Source of the DNA: Candidatus Purcelliella pentastirinorum
GTDB taxonomy: Bacteria; Pseudomonadota; Gammaproteobacteria; Enterobacterales; Enterobacteriaceae
NCBI RefSeq assembly: GCF_028748785.1
Contig: NZ_CP110496.1
Span: forward strand, 186,001 to 250,000
DNA length: 64,000 nt
Direction: 5' to 3'
Below the pieces are notes generated by a model. The model was not told the DNA's origin and searched no databases. It saw only the letters and a program-made list of their open reading frames with translations. Position 1 is the stretch's first letter. Each line of letters starts with the position of its first letter. The position numbers were made by a program, and so were the translations under genes. This document shows, piece after piece, positions 1-9,596 of this stretch.

Positions 1-2
1 GA

Positions 3-332
3 GAAATATCAAAGTTAATGGTAGATGCAGGTTTAATAGTCTTATCCACTTTTATATCTCCTCATAAATTAGAGCGTGAAAAAATAAGATATATGTTAGA
101 AAATAATAAATTTATAGAAATATTTGTTGATACACCATTTAATATATGTAAAAAAAGAGATGTTAAAGGTTTATATAAAAAAGTTTTCAATAAAAAAATA
201 AAAAATTTTACTGGTGTTGATTCTATATATGAATCACCGATTAATCCTGAAATTATTTTGAATGGAGAACAAGATGTATTGACATCTGTAAATAAAATAA
301 TTTTATTATTAAGATCTATGAAAATTATTTAA
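3..332 (+). CDS. cysC: Adenylylsulfate (APS) kinase, C-terminal part (5' end outside window)
   Basis: CysC phosphorylates adenosine 5'-phosphosulfate to PAPS in the cytoplasm, the second activation step of sulfate assimilation. The frame is open from the first bases of the window, so the P-loop half lies upstream and an internal Met at position 18 is not the true start. The visible 109 residues carry family hallmarks: KLMVDAGLIVLSTFISPH, then FVDTP, DVKGLYKK, FTGVDSIYE and the terminal NGEQ. The fragment reads cleanly to its stop. It converges on valS and the two stop codons overlap by a few bases. Retention implies that sulfate reduction to cysteine was kept, provided the other cys genes exist elsewhere (inference). 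Confidence 0.93.
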   Translation, partial: EISKLMVDAGLIVLSTFISPHKLEREKIRYMLENNKFIEIFVDTPFNICKKRDVKGLYKKVFNKKIKNFTGVDSIYESPINPEIILNGEQDVLTSVNKIILLLRSMKII

Positions 333-2950
333 TTTATAAAAAAAATTTTATTTGTAATATTATTATTAAATGTAGATTTGATATCTTTTGTTATTATTAA
401 TATCTCTTTTATATTTACCATTTTTTTTATAAAGAAACCTAAGTTTTTAATTCTTTTTTCGATAAAATCATCTTTTTTAAAAATTATTTTTATTTTTTTA
501 TTGAATCTAATTTTTTTTTTTGCTCTGAAATTTCTAATTTGTATAATAGTATTTTTTAACCATATTATATCAATGCTTAGTTTTTTATTTACAAATTTAT
601 TATTGTATTTTGGAAATTTTTCCATTGTAATACTATTAAATTTATTGTTAAGATTATATCTCATTAATTTTTGCCATATATACTCTGTAATAAACGGTAT
701 AATTGGATGTGCTAATTTTAATATTATTTTTAGTACATATAATGATGTATTTATAGTACTTATAAAATTATTTTCATTACATATATTAATCAGGGGTTTA
801 ACAAATTCTATATACCAATCACAATATTGATTCCATATAAAACTATATAATTTATTGGCTATAATATCAAATCTATAATTATTTATAGATTTTTCAAATT
901 CATTAATGACAATATTTAATTCACTTATAATCCATTTATCTATTATTGAAATATCATTTTTATGTGATGAAAATTTAATGTTTTTACTTTTATTTATAAC
1001 GAATTTACTGGCATTCCATAATTTATTACAAAATTTTTTATACCCTTCTAATCTATTCATATCCCATTTTATTAATCTGCTAGTTGATGATAAAGAGGTA
1101 ATTGTAAATCTTAAAGGATCTGCTCCTGTTTCTTTAATTCCATAAGGAAATTTTTTTTTGGTATTATTAATTATTTTTACCAATGATTTATTTTTTATCA
1201 TATTTTTTGTTCTTTTTTCAATAATATCATTTAATGATATTCCATTTATTATATCTATAGGATCAACAATATTTCCTTTAGATTTTGACATTTTTTCACC
1301 ATTTTCATCGCAAATTAAACCAGTAATATAAATATTTTTAAAAGGAATTTGTGGTTTATTTTTTTTATCTTTAACGATATACATTGTTATCATGATCATT
1401 CTAGCAATCCAAAAAAATATTATATCAAATCCAGAAACAATAACATCAGTTGGATGATATTGTTTAAATATTTTTTTTGATTTAGGCCATCCTAATGAAG
1501 AAAAAGTCCACATACTTGCGGAAAACCATGTATCTAATACATCATCGTCTTGTTTGAGTTTTTCTTTTTTTGGTATTTTATATTTTAGTCTTATTTTTTT
1601 TTCATTTTGGCCTACATAAATGTTATTTTTTTTATCATACCACACTGGTATACGGTGCCCCCACCATATTTGACGAGATATACACCAATCTTTTATTTTT
1701 TTCATCCATGAAAAATAAATATTTTTATATTGTTTATGAATAAAATTTATATTTCCATTTTTAACAGCATTTATTGCTAATTTAGTTAATTTTTTTGTTT
1801 TAATATACCATTGATTTGTTAGCATGGGTTCTATAATAGCTCCACTACGTTCATTATATGGTATATAAGTATTATATTTATATTCTTTTTTTAGTAATTT
1901 TTTTATTTTAAGTTTTTTAATTATTTTTTTTCTAGCAACATAACGATCAAGATTATGAAATGATTTAGGTATTTTATTACTATAAAATATTGAAGTATTT
2001 CCTTTGCTATCAAAAACATTAGCACAAGGTAACATTTTACCATCATATGTAAAAATATTTATCATAGGTAAATTATATTTAATTGCTATTTTATAATCAT
2101 TAAAATCATGAGCCGGGGTTATTTTTACACACCCACTACCTTTTTTTATATCCGTTTTTATATCACTAATAATAGGTATAATACGATTAATTAAAGGAAC
2201 TTTAACAAAATATCCTATTAAGTTGTTATAACGTTTGTCTTCAGGGTTGATCATAATTGCAGTATCACCAAAAATTGTTTCAGGACGAGTTGTCCCTATT
2301 AATAAATATTTTTTACCATCCTTTGTTTTTATGTTATTTAATAATTTATATTTTATATACCACATAGATACTTTTTTATTTTTATGTTTTATTTCTAAAT
2401 CTGAAATTACTGTATTTAGTTCAGTATCCCAATTAACTATGCTTTTGGTTTTATAAATTAAATTATTTTTATATAAATTAATAAAAACTTTTCTTACAGT
2501 ATATGAAAATTTTTTATCCATGGTAAAACGCTCTCTATTCCAATCTATGAAATATCCTAAACGTTTCATTTGATTTTTTATTATTTTTCCATATTTTTTT
2601 TTCCATTTTAAAATTTTTTTGATGAAAGCATTTTTATCATAATTTTTTATATCATAACCTTCTTTTATTATTTTTTTTGTAATAAGAATTTGTGTTGCAA
2701 TTCCAGCATGATCTATTCCAATCTGCCATAATGTATTTTTTCCTTTCATACGATTATAACGTATTAAAATATCCATTAACGTATGTTGGAATGCATGCCC
2801 CATATGCAATGTGCCGGTTATATTAGGAGGTGGTAATGTTATACAATATTTTTTTTTAGAATTTTTTTTATTGAATTTAAAGTAATTATTTTTTTCCCAT
2901 AGACTATAAATTTTTTTTTCAATATAGTTAGGATCGTATTTTTTTTTCAT
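329..2950 (-). CDS. valS: Valyl-tRNA synthetase, lacking the C-terminal coiled coil
   Basis: Class I aminoacyl-tRNA synthetase that charges tRNA-Val and edits misactivated threonine. The 873-residue product has the HIGH-type motif (PPPNITGTLHMGH, near residue 40), the editing insertion with TTRPET and TPAHDFNDY, the WWGHRIPVWY segment, and the KMSKS loop (GEKMSKSKGN). E. coli ValS is about 950 residues. This one ends shortly after the anticodon-binding domain, where the terminal coiled-coil tRNA arm would begin. It lies 45 bp downstream of pepA on the same strand; in E. coli holC sits between them and is absent here. Its 3' end overlaps the end of cysC. Confidence 0.97.
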   Translation of the reverse strand: MKKKYDPNYIEKKIYSLWEKNNYFKFNKKNSKKKYCITLPPPNITGTLHMGHAFQHTLMDILIRYNRMKGKNTLWQIGIDHAGIATQILITKKIIKEGYDIKNYDKNAFIKKILKWKKKYGKIIKNQMKRLGYFIDWNRERFTMDKKFSYTVRKVFINLYKNNLIYKTKSIVNWDTELNTVISDLEIKHKNKKVSMWYIKYKLLNNIKTKDGKKYLLIGTTRPETIFGDTAIMINPEDKRYNNLIGYFVKVPLINRIIPIISDIKTDIKKGSGCVKITPAHDFNDYKIAIKYNLPMINIFTYDGKMLPCANVFDSKGNTSIFYSNKIPKSFHNLDRYVARKKIIKKLKIKKLLKKEYKYNTYIPYNERSGAIIEPMLTNQWYIKTKKLTKLAINAVKNGNINFIHKQYKNIYFSWMKKIKDWCISRQIWWGHRIPVWYDKKNNIYVGQNEKKIRLKYKIPKKEKLKQDDDVLDTWFSASMWTFSSLGWPKSKKIFKQYHPTDVIVSGFDIIFFWIARMIMITMYIVKDKKNKPQIPFKNIYITGLICDENGEKMSKSKGNIVDPIDIINGISLNDIIEKRTKNMIKNKSLVKIINNTKKKFPYGIKETGADPLRFTITSLSSTSRLIKWDMNRLEGYKKFCNKLWNASKFVINKSKNIKFSSHKNDISIIDKWIISELNIVINEFEKSINNYRFDIIANKLYSFIWNQYCDWYIEFVKPLINICNENNFISTINTSLYVLKIILKLAHPIIPFITEYIWQKLMRYNLNNKFNSITMEKFPKYNNKFVNKKLSIDIIWLKNTIIQIRNFRAKKKIRFNKKIKIIFKKDDFIEKRIKNLGFFIKKMVNIKEILIITKDIKSTFNNNITNKIFFIN

Positions 2951-2995
2951 AAGGAGTTCATTGACAATATTTATATGAAAGTAATTTATGTATAT

Positions 2996-4516
2996 TTATT
3001 TTCTATTATATAAAGATGAATAATTTATTAAAAATTGTGATATTAACTTAACTGGACGTCCAGTAGCATAATTTCTTTTACTATAATGCCATGCAGTACC
3101 TGCTATATCTAAATGTATCCATGAAATTTTTTTACTTATAAATTTTGATAAAAAACATGCAGCATTAATAGCACCAGCTCCTCCAATACCTGTATTTGTC
3201 ATATCAGCAATATTAGATTTTAAGTTTTTATGATATATTTTAGAAATAGGTAAATTCCACGCTAAATCTCCAGTTTCTATGGATGCTTTAATTATTTGTT
3301 TAATTAATAATTTATTATTTGACATAAATCCACTCATGTGATGTCCTAATGCAACTACACAAGCGCCTGTTAAGGTTGCAATATCTATAATTATTTCCGG
3401 GTTAAATTTTTTAACATAATGTAATATATCACATAAGATTAATCTACCTTCAGCATCAGTATTTAATATTTCTACTGTTTTACCAGACATAGTTTTTATT
3501 ATATCTCCTGGTCTATAAGATCTTTCACTTATCATGTTCTCACATACTGCTGATATACCAATTACGTTTAGTGGAATACCCATTTCGGATATAACATGCA
3601 TTATCCCGTATACAGAAGCAGCACCACACATATCATATTTCATTTCATCCATTTTAGATGATGATTTAATTGATATACCTCCGCAATCAAATGTTACTCC
3701 TTTTCCGATTATTACTATTGGTTTAATTTTTAAATTGCTATTTCCATTATATTTAATAATTGATATCATGGGTTCATTTATAGAACCATTACTTACTGAT
3801 AAATATGCATTCATATTTAGTCTTTTTATTTCATTTTTTTTTAATATTTCTATATCAATTTTATTTTTATGTTTATTTGCGAAATTATATGTTTTTTTTA
3901 TTAAATAATTAGAATTACATATATTTGGAGGCATATTTGATAAGTTTTTCACATATTCAACAGCATTTGATATTATTAATGCATCTTTTATTGCATTATT
4001 ACATATTATTTTATTTTCATTTGATTTTATAGGAAATATTATTTCTTTGGACGTGGAAAATAACGAGGAATTTATATTATTTTTGAATTTTTTAAATTCA
4101 TACATATACTCTCTAAAATATTCTATTCCTGAACGTATTTTCCAATATTCATCTTTATTTGTAATATTTATATTAGATATAGAAAAAAATATTTTTTTAT
4201 AAGAAACATAATTTAATGTATTAACAATAGATTTTATTATTTTTTTATATATATATTCATCATATTTTTTTTCTTTACCACAATACACTAATAATACTTT
4301 TGTAAATGGAAGGTTAGGCAAATAATTTAAAAATAAAGATTGGCCTATTTTACAATTTTGAAAAATATTCTCTTTAAATAAGGAACTTATATAGTTTTTT
4401 GTAAGGACATCAATTATTTTAGTAAATTTTGATAATTTATATTTTTCAAATATTCCTGTTATAATGTAAATATTTTTCTCTTTTTTAATATCAATATTTT
4501 TTATATTAAATTGCAT
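2996..4516 (-). CDS. pepA: Leucyl aminopeptidase (cytosol aminopeptidase A)
   Basis: A two-metal M17 aminopeptidase that removes N-terminal residues from peptides. In E. coli it also serves as an architectural protein in Xer recombination and carAB control (family knowledge). The 506-residue length matches the E. coli protein. Metal and active-site motifs are visible: GKGVTFDCGGISIK, MDEMKYDMCGAA, and NTDAEGRL followed by LCDILHYV, plus the downstream ATLTGACVVALG. The N-terminal domain is more divergent, as is usual. It is first in a two-gene pepA-valS unit and is divergent from mutS across a 195-bp AT-rich spacer that probably holds both promoters. Confidence 0.96.
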   Translation of the reverse strand: MQFNIKNIDIKKEKNIYIITGIFEKYKLSKFTKIIDVLTKNYISSLFKENIFQNCKIGQSLFLNYLPNLPFTKVLLVYCGKEKKYDEYIYKKIIKSIVNTLNYVSYKKIFFSISNINITNKDEYWKIRSGIEYFREYMYEFKKFKNNINSSLFSTSKEIIFPIKSNENKIICNNAIKDALIISNAVEYVKNLSNMPPNICNSNYLIKKTYNFANKHKNKIDIEILKKNEIKRLNMNAYLSVSNGSINEPMISIIKYNGNSNLKIKPIVIIGKGVTFDCGGISIKSSSKMDEMKYDMCGAASVYGIMHVISEMGIPLNVIGISAVCENMISERSYRPGDIIKTMSGKTVEILNTDAEGRLILCDILHYVKKFNPEIIIDIATLTGACVVALGHHMSGFMSNNKLLIKQIIKASIETGDLAWNLPISKIYHKNLKSNIADMTNTGIGGAGAINAACFLSKFISKKISWIHLDIAGTAWHYSKRNYATGRPVKLISQFLINYSSLYNRK

Positions 4517-4711
4517 AAATTGACCTTTATAAATTTAATTTGTATTGTTTATTGTGATTTATTATAATATATAAAAGTTGTTTATAAAATTAAGATGTTT
4601 ATTTTAATGTCTTATATTGTATGAGAATATCTTAAAAGTCAATTACTAATAATATAATTTTATTTATGAAAATATATTTTAATTAAAACCATAATTTTAG
4701 TTTTTTTATTA

Positions 4712-7102
4712 ATGAATAAAAAAATATATACACATACTCCTATTATACAACAATATTTATTTATTAAAAAAAAGTATTTTGATATTTTATTATTTTATCA
4801 AATGGGTGATTTTTATGAATTATTTTATGATGATGCAAAAAAAATTTCTGTTTTGTTGGGTATTACTTTAACAAATAAGGGTGTATCAGGTGGTAAAATA
4901 ATTCCTATGGCTGGAATTCCATGTAGAACAGTAAATAATTATTTATATAAGTTGATTTCTTTAGGAGAATCAATAGCATTATGTAATCAAACAGATAATA
5001 TTTGTAAATGTAGTGGTTTAATAGAAAGAAAAGTTATAAAAGTTTATACACCAGGTACCATTATTGAAGAAAACCTTATAGAAGATAAAGAAAATAATAT
5101 TTTAGCAGCTATATGGCAAAATGAAGGGTTTTATTTTGGTTATTCAACTATAGATATTGGTTCTGGTGATTTTTTTGTTTATGAATTATTCAATCTTAAA
5201 TCTACTGTTGATATAATAGAAAAAACAAACCCTGTAGAATTAATATACCCTGATAATTTTAAATCGATGGATTTAATTAAAAAAATAAACTGCACAAAGT
5301 GTGTGCGTTATTGGGAGTTTGATTTAGATACAGCAATAAAACAATTAAGTTTACAATTTTCTACAAATGATTTATCAGGTTTTGGTTTAAATATTACAAA
5401 TTTTTCTTTAAGATCTGCTGGTTGTTTATTACAATATATTAAAAATACTCAATGTACTATTTTGCATCATATTAAAAATATAAAAATTAAATATGAGAAC
5501 GAAAATATTATGATTGATGCTTCTACACGTAAATCTTTGGAAATTACCCAGAGTTTATCTAATATAAAAACTAACACATTATCTTATATATTGGATAGAA
5601 CTGTAACGCCTATGGGAAGTAGAATGATAAAAAGATGGTTGCATTCTCCTATTAAAGATATAAATTTAATTAAAAATAGGCAAAAGAGTATATTATCATT
5701 AATGGATGTATATCCAAAATTACAATCAATATTATCTAAGATTGGTGATTTTGAAAGAATTTTAGCTAGAATTTTTTTAAAAACAGCTATTCCTAAAGAT
5801 TTTGTTCATATTAGAAATATATTTAATACTATACCTAAAATTAAATATATCTTGATTAAAAGAGAAAATTTATATTTAAAAAAAATATATTGTAAAATAA
5901 ATAATTTTGATAAACTTTACTTAATTTTGAAAAAAGCTATATATGATAACCCCTCTTCCTCTATTAAGGATGGTGGAGTTATTGCAACTGGTTATAATAA
6001 AAAATTAGATAAATTAAGAAAATTAAATTATTGGATGAATAAATATATAAAGAATTTAGAAAAATCTGAACGTAAAAAATTAAATTTAAATTCTTTAAAA
6101 ATAAGTTTTAATTTAATAACTGGGTATTATATACAAATCAGTAAAATACATAAACATTTAGTGCCTATCCATTATATACTTAAACAATCTTTAAAAAATG
6201 TAGAACGATATATTACACCAGAATTAAAAAAATATGAAAATAAAGTTTTTTTTTCAAAAATTAAAACTTTATCTTTAGAAAAAAAGATATATAACGAGTT
6301 GTTTGATATATTTTTACCATACATAAACTCCTTAAAAAAATCTTCAAAATATCTTGCTGAATTAGATGTATTATTAAATATGTCTGAAAGAGCAACAACT
6401 TTAAATTATTGTTGCCCTATTTTAAGTTATAATCAAAAAATAGTAATTAAAAATGGTAGACATCCTATTATTGAATATAATATGAATAAACCATTTATCA
6501 CAAATTCTTCAAAATTTAATAAAAAAAATCGTATGTTAATAATAACAGGACCTAATATGGGAGGTAAAAGTACTTATATGAGACAAATAGCATTAATAGT
6601 ACTTATGGCATGGAGCAGTAGTTTTGTTCCAGCTAATTATGCTAAAATAGGTTGGTTTGATCAAATATTTACTAGAATTGGTTCCATTGATGATATTTCA
6701 TCAAATCGTTCCACTTTTATGGTTGAGATGTCAGAAATGTCTAATATTTTAAATAATGCTACGTCTAAAAGTCTAATATTGATAGATGAAATAGGTAGAG
6801 GAACATCACCTCAAGAAGGATTGGCTATAGCATGGGCATGTGCTAATTATTTAATAAATAAAATTAAAGCTATTACTTTATTTGCAACACATTATTTTGA
6901 ATTAACCAAATTAAAAAAAAATAATAAAAATGTATGCAATATTAGTTTTAATGCTATTATAAAAGATAAAAATATAGTTTATTTATATGAACTAAGAAAT
7001 AAACCATCCAATAAGAGTTTAAGTTTTTATGTAGCTAAATTAGCAGGAATTCCAAATAAAGTTATAAATAATGCAATTGATATATTTAAAAAAAATAAAT
7101 AA
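4712..7102 (+). CDS. mutS: DNA mismatch repair ATPase MutS, C-terminal tail absent
   Basis: MutS binds mismatches and small loops and recruits MutL. The mismatch-reading motif is intact near the N terminus (QMGDFYELF). Residues 300-560 form the core and clamp. The ABC-type ATPase carries Walker A (GPNMGGKSTYM), the signature region (STFMVEMSEMSNIL) and Walker B (LILIDEIGRGTS), followed by ATHYFELT. The product is 796 residues against about 853 in E. coli and stops soon after the helix-turn-helix that follows the ATPase. The segment bearing the beta-clamp motif and the tetramer-forming tail is therefore missing. No mutL or mutH is in the window. It stands alone between pepA and a DedA gene. 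Confidence 0.96.
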   Translation: MNKKIYTHTPIIQQYLFIKKKYFDILLFYQMGDFYELFYDDAKKISVLLGITLTNKGVSGGKIIPMAGIPCRTVNNYLYKLISLGESIALCNQTDNICKCSGLIERKVIKVYTPGTIIEENLIEDKENNILAAIWQNEGFYFGYSTIDIGSGDFFVYELFNLKSTVDIIEKTNPVELIYPDNFKSMDLIKKINCTKCVRYWEFDLDTAIKQLSLQFSTNDLSGFGLNITNFSLRSAGCLLQYIKNTQCTILHHIKNIKIKYENENIMIDASTRKSLEITQSLSNIKTNTLSYILDRTVTPMGSRMIKRWLHSPIKDINLIKNRQKSILSLMDVYPKLQSILSKIGDFERILARIFLKTAIPKDFVHIRNIFNTIPKIKYILIKRENLYLKKIYCKINNFDKLYLILKKAIYDNPSSSIKDGGVIATGYNKKLDKLRKLNYWMNKYIKNLEKSERKKLNLNSLKISFNLITGYYIQISKIHKHLVPIHYILKQSLKNVERYITPELKKYENKVFFSKIKTLSLEKKIYNELFDIFLPYINSLKKSSKYLAELDVLLNMSERATTLNYCCPILSYNQKIVIKNGRHPIIEYNMNKPFITNSSKFNKKNRMLIITGPNMGGKSTYMRQIALIVLMAWSSSFVPANYAKIGWFDQIFTRIGSIDDISSNRSTFMVEMSEMSNILNNATSKSLILIDEIGRGTSPQEGLAIAWACANYLINKIKAITLFATHYFELTKLKKNNKNVCNISFNAIIKDKNIVYLYELRNKPSNKSLSFYVAKLAGIPNKVINNAIDIFKKNK

Positions 7103-7307
7103 ATTCAATTTTTGAAATGATTTTTTATAAAATAATAATTTTTTATTAGTAAATTATTATGATAATAATAAACAAAATATTTTTTTTATTTTAATAAAAA
7201 TATTAAAATTATTAAATTTTAGATATATAAAATTATTTAGTTATATTTGTATTTAATTTATGAATATTTTTATTTTTAATTGTGTATAAATAATATTTAT
7301 CAATATA

Positions 7308-7820
7308 ATGTTAAAAGAAATTATAGTGTTTTTGCAGTTTCATAAAAATTGGTTGCCACCAATTGTATTTTTTTTATCTTTTTTTGAATCCATAGCTTGT
7401 TTTTCTTTATTTTTTCCTGCAACTATTTTATTACTTACTTGTAGTACATTTATTAAATTTTTTAATTTTTCATTTGCAATATTTTTTTTTATTATTGCAT
7501 CAGGAGCTTTTTTAGGAGATTGGTTATCTTGGATTATTGGTAGTCATTATAAGAAACGTATTATAAATTTTTGGCCATTAAATAAATATCCAAGATTTTT
7601 AATTAATGGTAAAATATTTTTTAATAGATGGGGTATGTTTGGAATTTTTATAGGACGTTTCTTGGGTCCACTAAGAGCAACAATTCCATTAATAGCTGGC
7701 ATGTGTCAAATGTCATTATGGAAATTTCAAATAGCTAATTTTTTTTCATCAATAATTTGGTCAATAATTATTTTAATGCCGGGATTATTTGGCATGTATT
7801 GGTTTAATGTATGGATTTAA
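7308..7820 (+). CDS. DedA-family membrane protein, shortened (YabI-like)
   Basis: A 170-residue hydrophobic protein of the DedA superfamily, thought to act as proton-dependent lipid transporters or scramblases of the inner membrane. Family signatures are present in order: an N-terminal hairpin with FESIACFSLFFPAT, then GAFLGDWLSWIIG, and the re-entrant motif GRFLGPLRATIPLIAGM with its two conserved arginines, then a last membrane segment ending in PGLFGMYW. E. coli YabI and its relatives are about 220-255 residues, so the C-terminal membrane region is absent. Similarity is closest in feel to YabI, but I cannot exclude YohD or DedA. It is convergent with argS across a 48-bp gap that includes a 14-bp AT palindrome (7842-7855). 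Confidence 0.85.
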   Translation: MLKEIIVFLQFHKNWLPPIVFFLSFFESIACFSLFFPATILLLTCSTFIKFFNFSFAIFFFIIASGAFLGDWLSWIIGSHYKKRIINFWPLNKYPRFLINGKIFFNRWGMFGIFIGRFLGPLRATIPLIAGMCQMSLWKFQIANFFSSIIWSIIILMPGLFGMYWFNVWI

Positions 7821-7868
7821 TATTTTTAATAAAACCTGTTTAACATATATATGTTTTCTTAAATGTTT

Positions 7869-9596
7869 TTATATTTTATCAACAGTTTTAATTCCTAAGA
7901 TATTTAAAGATTGTTTTATGATTCTAGAGACTAAAATAGATATTTTTAATCTATTTTGACCTATTTCATTTTTTATCATTTGAATTATTGGATATCTTTG
8001 ATAATATTTGGAAAATAAATTAGTTATATTGTAAAGATATTCACAAAGTATATGATATTTACCTTGTTTAGCAGATCTTACCAAAATTTCTTCGAATTGA
8101 AGTGTTTTAAATATTATTTTTGCCTCTAAACCATTAGTTATTATTAAATTATTTTTTTTATTAAATTTATATTTTTTTGATTTATTTATTATTGATTTTA
8201 TTCTTGCATAATTATATTGTATATACAGAGCAGTGTTTCCTTCAAAAGATAACATTTTATCTAAATTAAAAACATAATTAATTTTTCTATCTTTAGATAA
8301 ATCATAATATTTTATTGCACCAACAGCAATAATATTAGCAACATGATCAATTCTTTTTAATGATTTTTTATTATTTTTTTTTATAATTAATTTTTTAGTT
8401 TTTTTTATTACTTTATGTATTAAATATAATAATTTTATATTATCACCATTTCTTGTTTTAAATGGATGATTGTTTTTATTTAAAATCATACCAAAAAAAT
8501 GGTATTCTATTTTTATATTTTTAGGAATATAGCCAGCTCTTAAAGAAATTTCATAAACTTGATCAAAATGTTGTTTTTGTCTTGAATCTACATAATATAT
8601 AATATGTTTTGCTTTTAATTCATTACAACGATATTTTAAACATGCAATATCAATTGTTGTATATAAATACCTACCATCTTTTTTTTTAATTACAATACCT
8701 AAATCATTATTATTTTTATCTTTAAATTTTTGTGAAAGAACAATTGTTGATCCATTATTTTTAATCGCTATGTTTTTTTTTATAAGATCATTTACAACTA
8801 AAGAAAGTTTATCATTATAAAAACTTTCTCCTAAAATATTCTTTTTTTTAAGGGTTATATTAAGTAAATGATATATATTTTGATTATAATTTATAGTAAT
8901 TTTAGTTATTTTTTTCCATATTGAATAATATTTAATATTTTTTTTTTGTAGTTTAACTACACATATTTTCGTTTTTTTTTCAAAGTCTTTGTTTTTTTTG
9001 TATTCTTTCTTAGCTAAACAATAATATTTTTCTAATTTTTTTAATGTAATTTTGTTATTAAATGGTATATTATTTGTTTCTAAATAAGCAATTAGCATAC
9101 CGAATTGAGTACCCCAATCTCCTATATGATTTACTTTTATAACTTTATATCCTAAAAATTTTAAAATTCTTACAGTTGTATCTCCTAATATAGTAGAACG
9201 TAAATGTCCCACATGCATTTCTTTAGCAATATTTGGAGATGAATAATCGATTATAACGGTGTCTGTTTGTTTTTTGATATCAAAATTGATGCTATTAAAC
9301 ATTAATTCTGCTTGATTAGCTAACCATAATCTGTGTATAAATAAATTTATAAACCCAGGTTGAACTATTTTTATCTTGTATAAGATATTTTTTATATTTA
9401 AATTATTAACTATATTTTTTGCTATAAATCTTGGTGTCTTATTTAATTTATTTGCTATCCTGATAATACCACTTATTTGATATTCTCCAAATATTTCTTT
9501 ATTAGAGTGTCTTAATGAAATATGATTGATATCATCAATACCAGATATAATTGCAGCTTTAATAACTTTTTTATACAAATAATTTTTTAAATTCAT
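7869..9596 (-). CDS. argS: Arginyl-tRNA synthetase
   Basis: Class I synthetase that charges tRNA-Arg; like GlnRS and GluRS it needs bound tRNA to activate its amino acid. The 575-residue length matches E. coli (577). Visible features are the N-terminal Add-1 domain, the nucleotide-binding motif SSPNIAKEMHVGHLRSTILGD split across residues 110-135, HIGDWGTQFGML, the DIACLKYR/YYVDSRQKQHF core, and the DALR anticodon-binding domain with YIQYNYAR at the C terminus. As is typical for many ArgRS there is no strict KMSKS. Monocistronic, on the minus strand, followed (in chromosome order) by a 559-bp gene-free spacer. Confidence 0.97.
   Translation of the reverse strand: MNLKNYLYKKVIKAAIISGIDDINHISLRHSNKEIFGEYQISGIIRIANKLNKTPRFIAKNIVNNLNIKNILYKIKIVQPGFINLFIHRLWLANQAELMFNSINFDIKKQTDTVIIDYSSPNIAKEMHVGHLRSTILGDTTVRILKFLGYKVIKVNHIGDWGTQFGMLIAYLETNNIPFNNKITLKKLEKYYCLAKKEYKKNKDFEKKTKICVVKLQKKNIKYYSIWKKITKITINYNQNIYHLLNITLKKKNILGESFYNDKLSLVVNDLIKKNIAIKNNGSTIVLSQKFKDKNNNDLGIVIKKKDGRYLYTTIDIACLKYRCNELKAKHIIYYVDSRQKQHFDQVYEISLRAGYIPKNIKIEYHFFGMILNKNNHPFKTRNGDNIKLLYLIHKVIKKTKKLIIKKNNKKSLKRIDHVANIIAVGAIKYYDLSKDRKINYVFNLDKMLSFEGNTALYIQYNYARIKSIINKSKKYKFNKKNNLIITNGLEAKIIFKTLQFEEILVRSAKQGKYHILCEYLYNITNLFSKYYQRYPIIQMIKNEIGQNRLKISILVSRIIKQSLNILGIKTVDKI

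Noticed and set aside
44-54. DnaA-box-like TTATCCAC
   Set aside because: A single site inside cysC coding sequence with no cluster or origin context.
378-830. Long open frame antisense to valS with a hydrophobic product
   Set aside because: It is the complement of Lys/Asn-rich coding sequence, giving Phe/Ile-rich nonsense. No family similarity or ribosome site; the same holds for other antisense frames across the window.
7842-7855. AACATATATATGTT palindrome as a terminator between the DedA gene and argS
   Set aside because: It is a short AT-only palindrome with no real loop and only a broken T tract; not convincing as a terminator.
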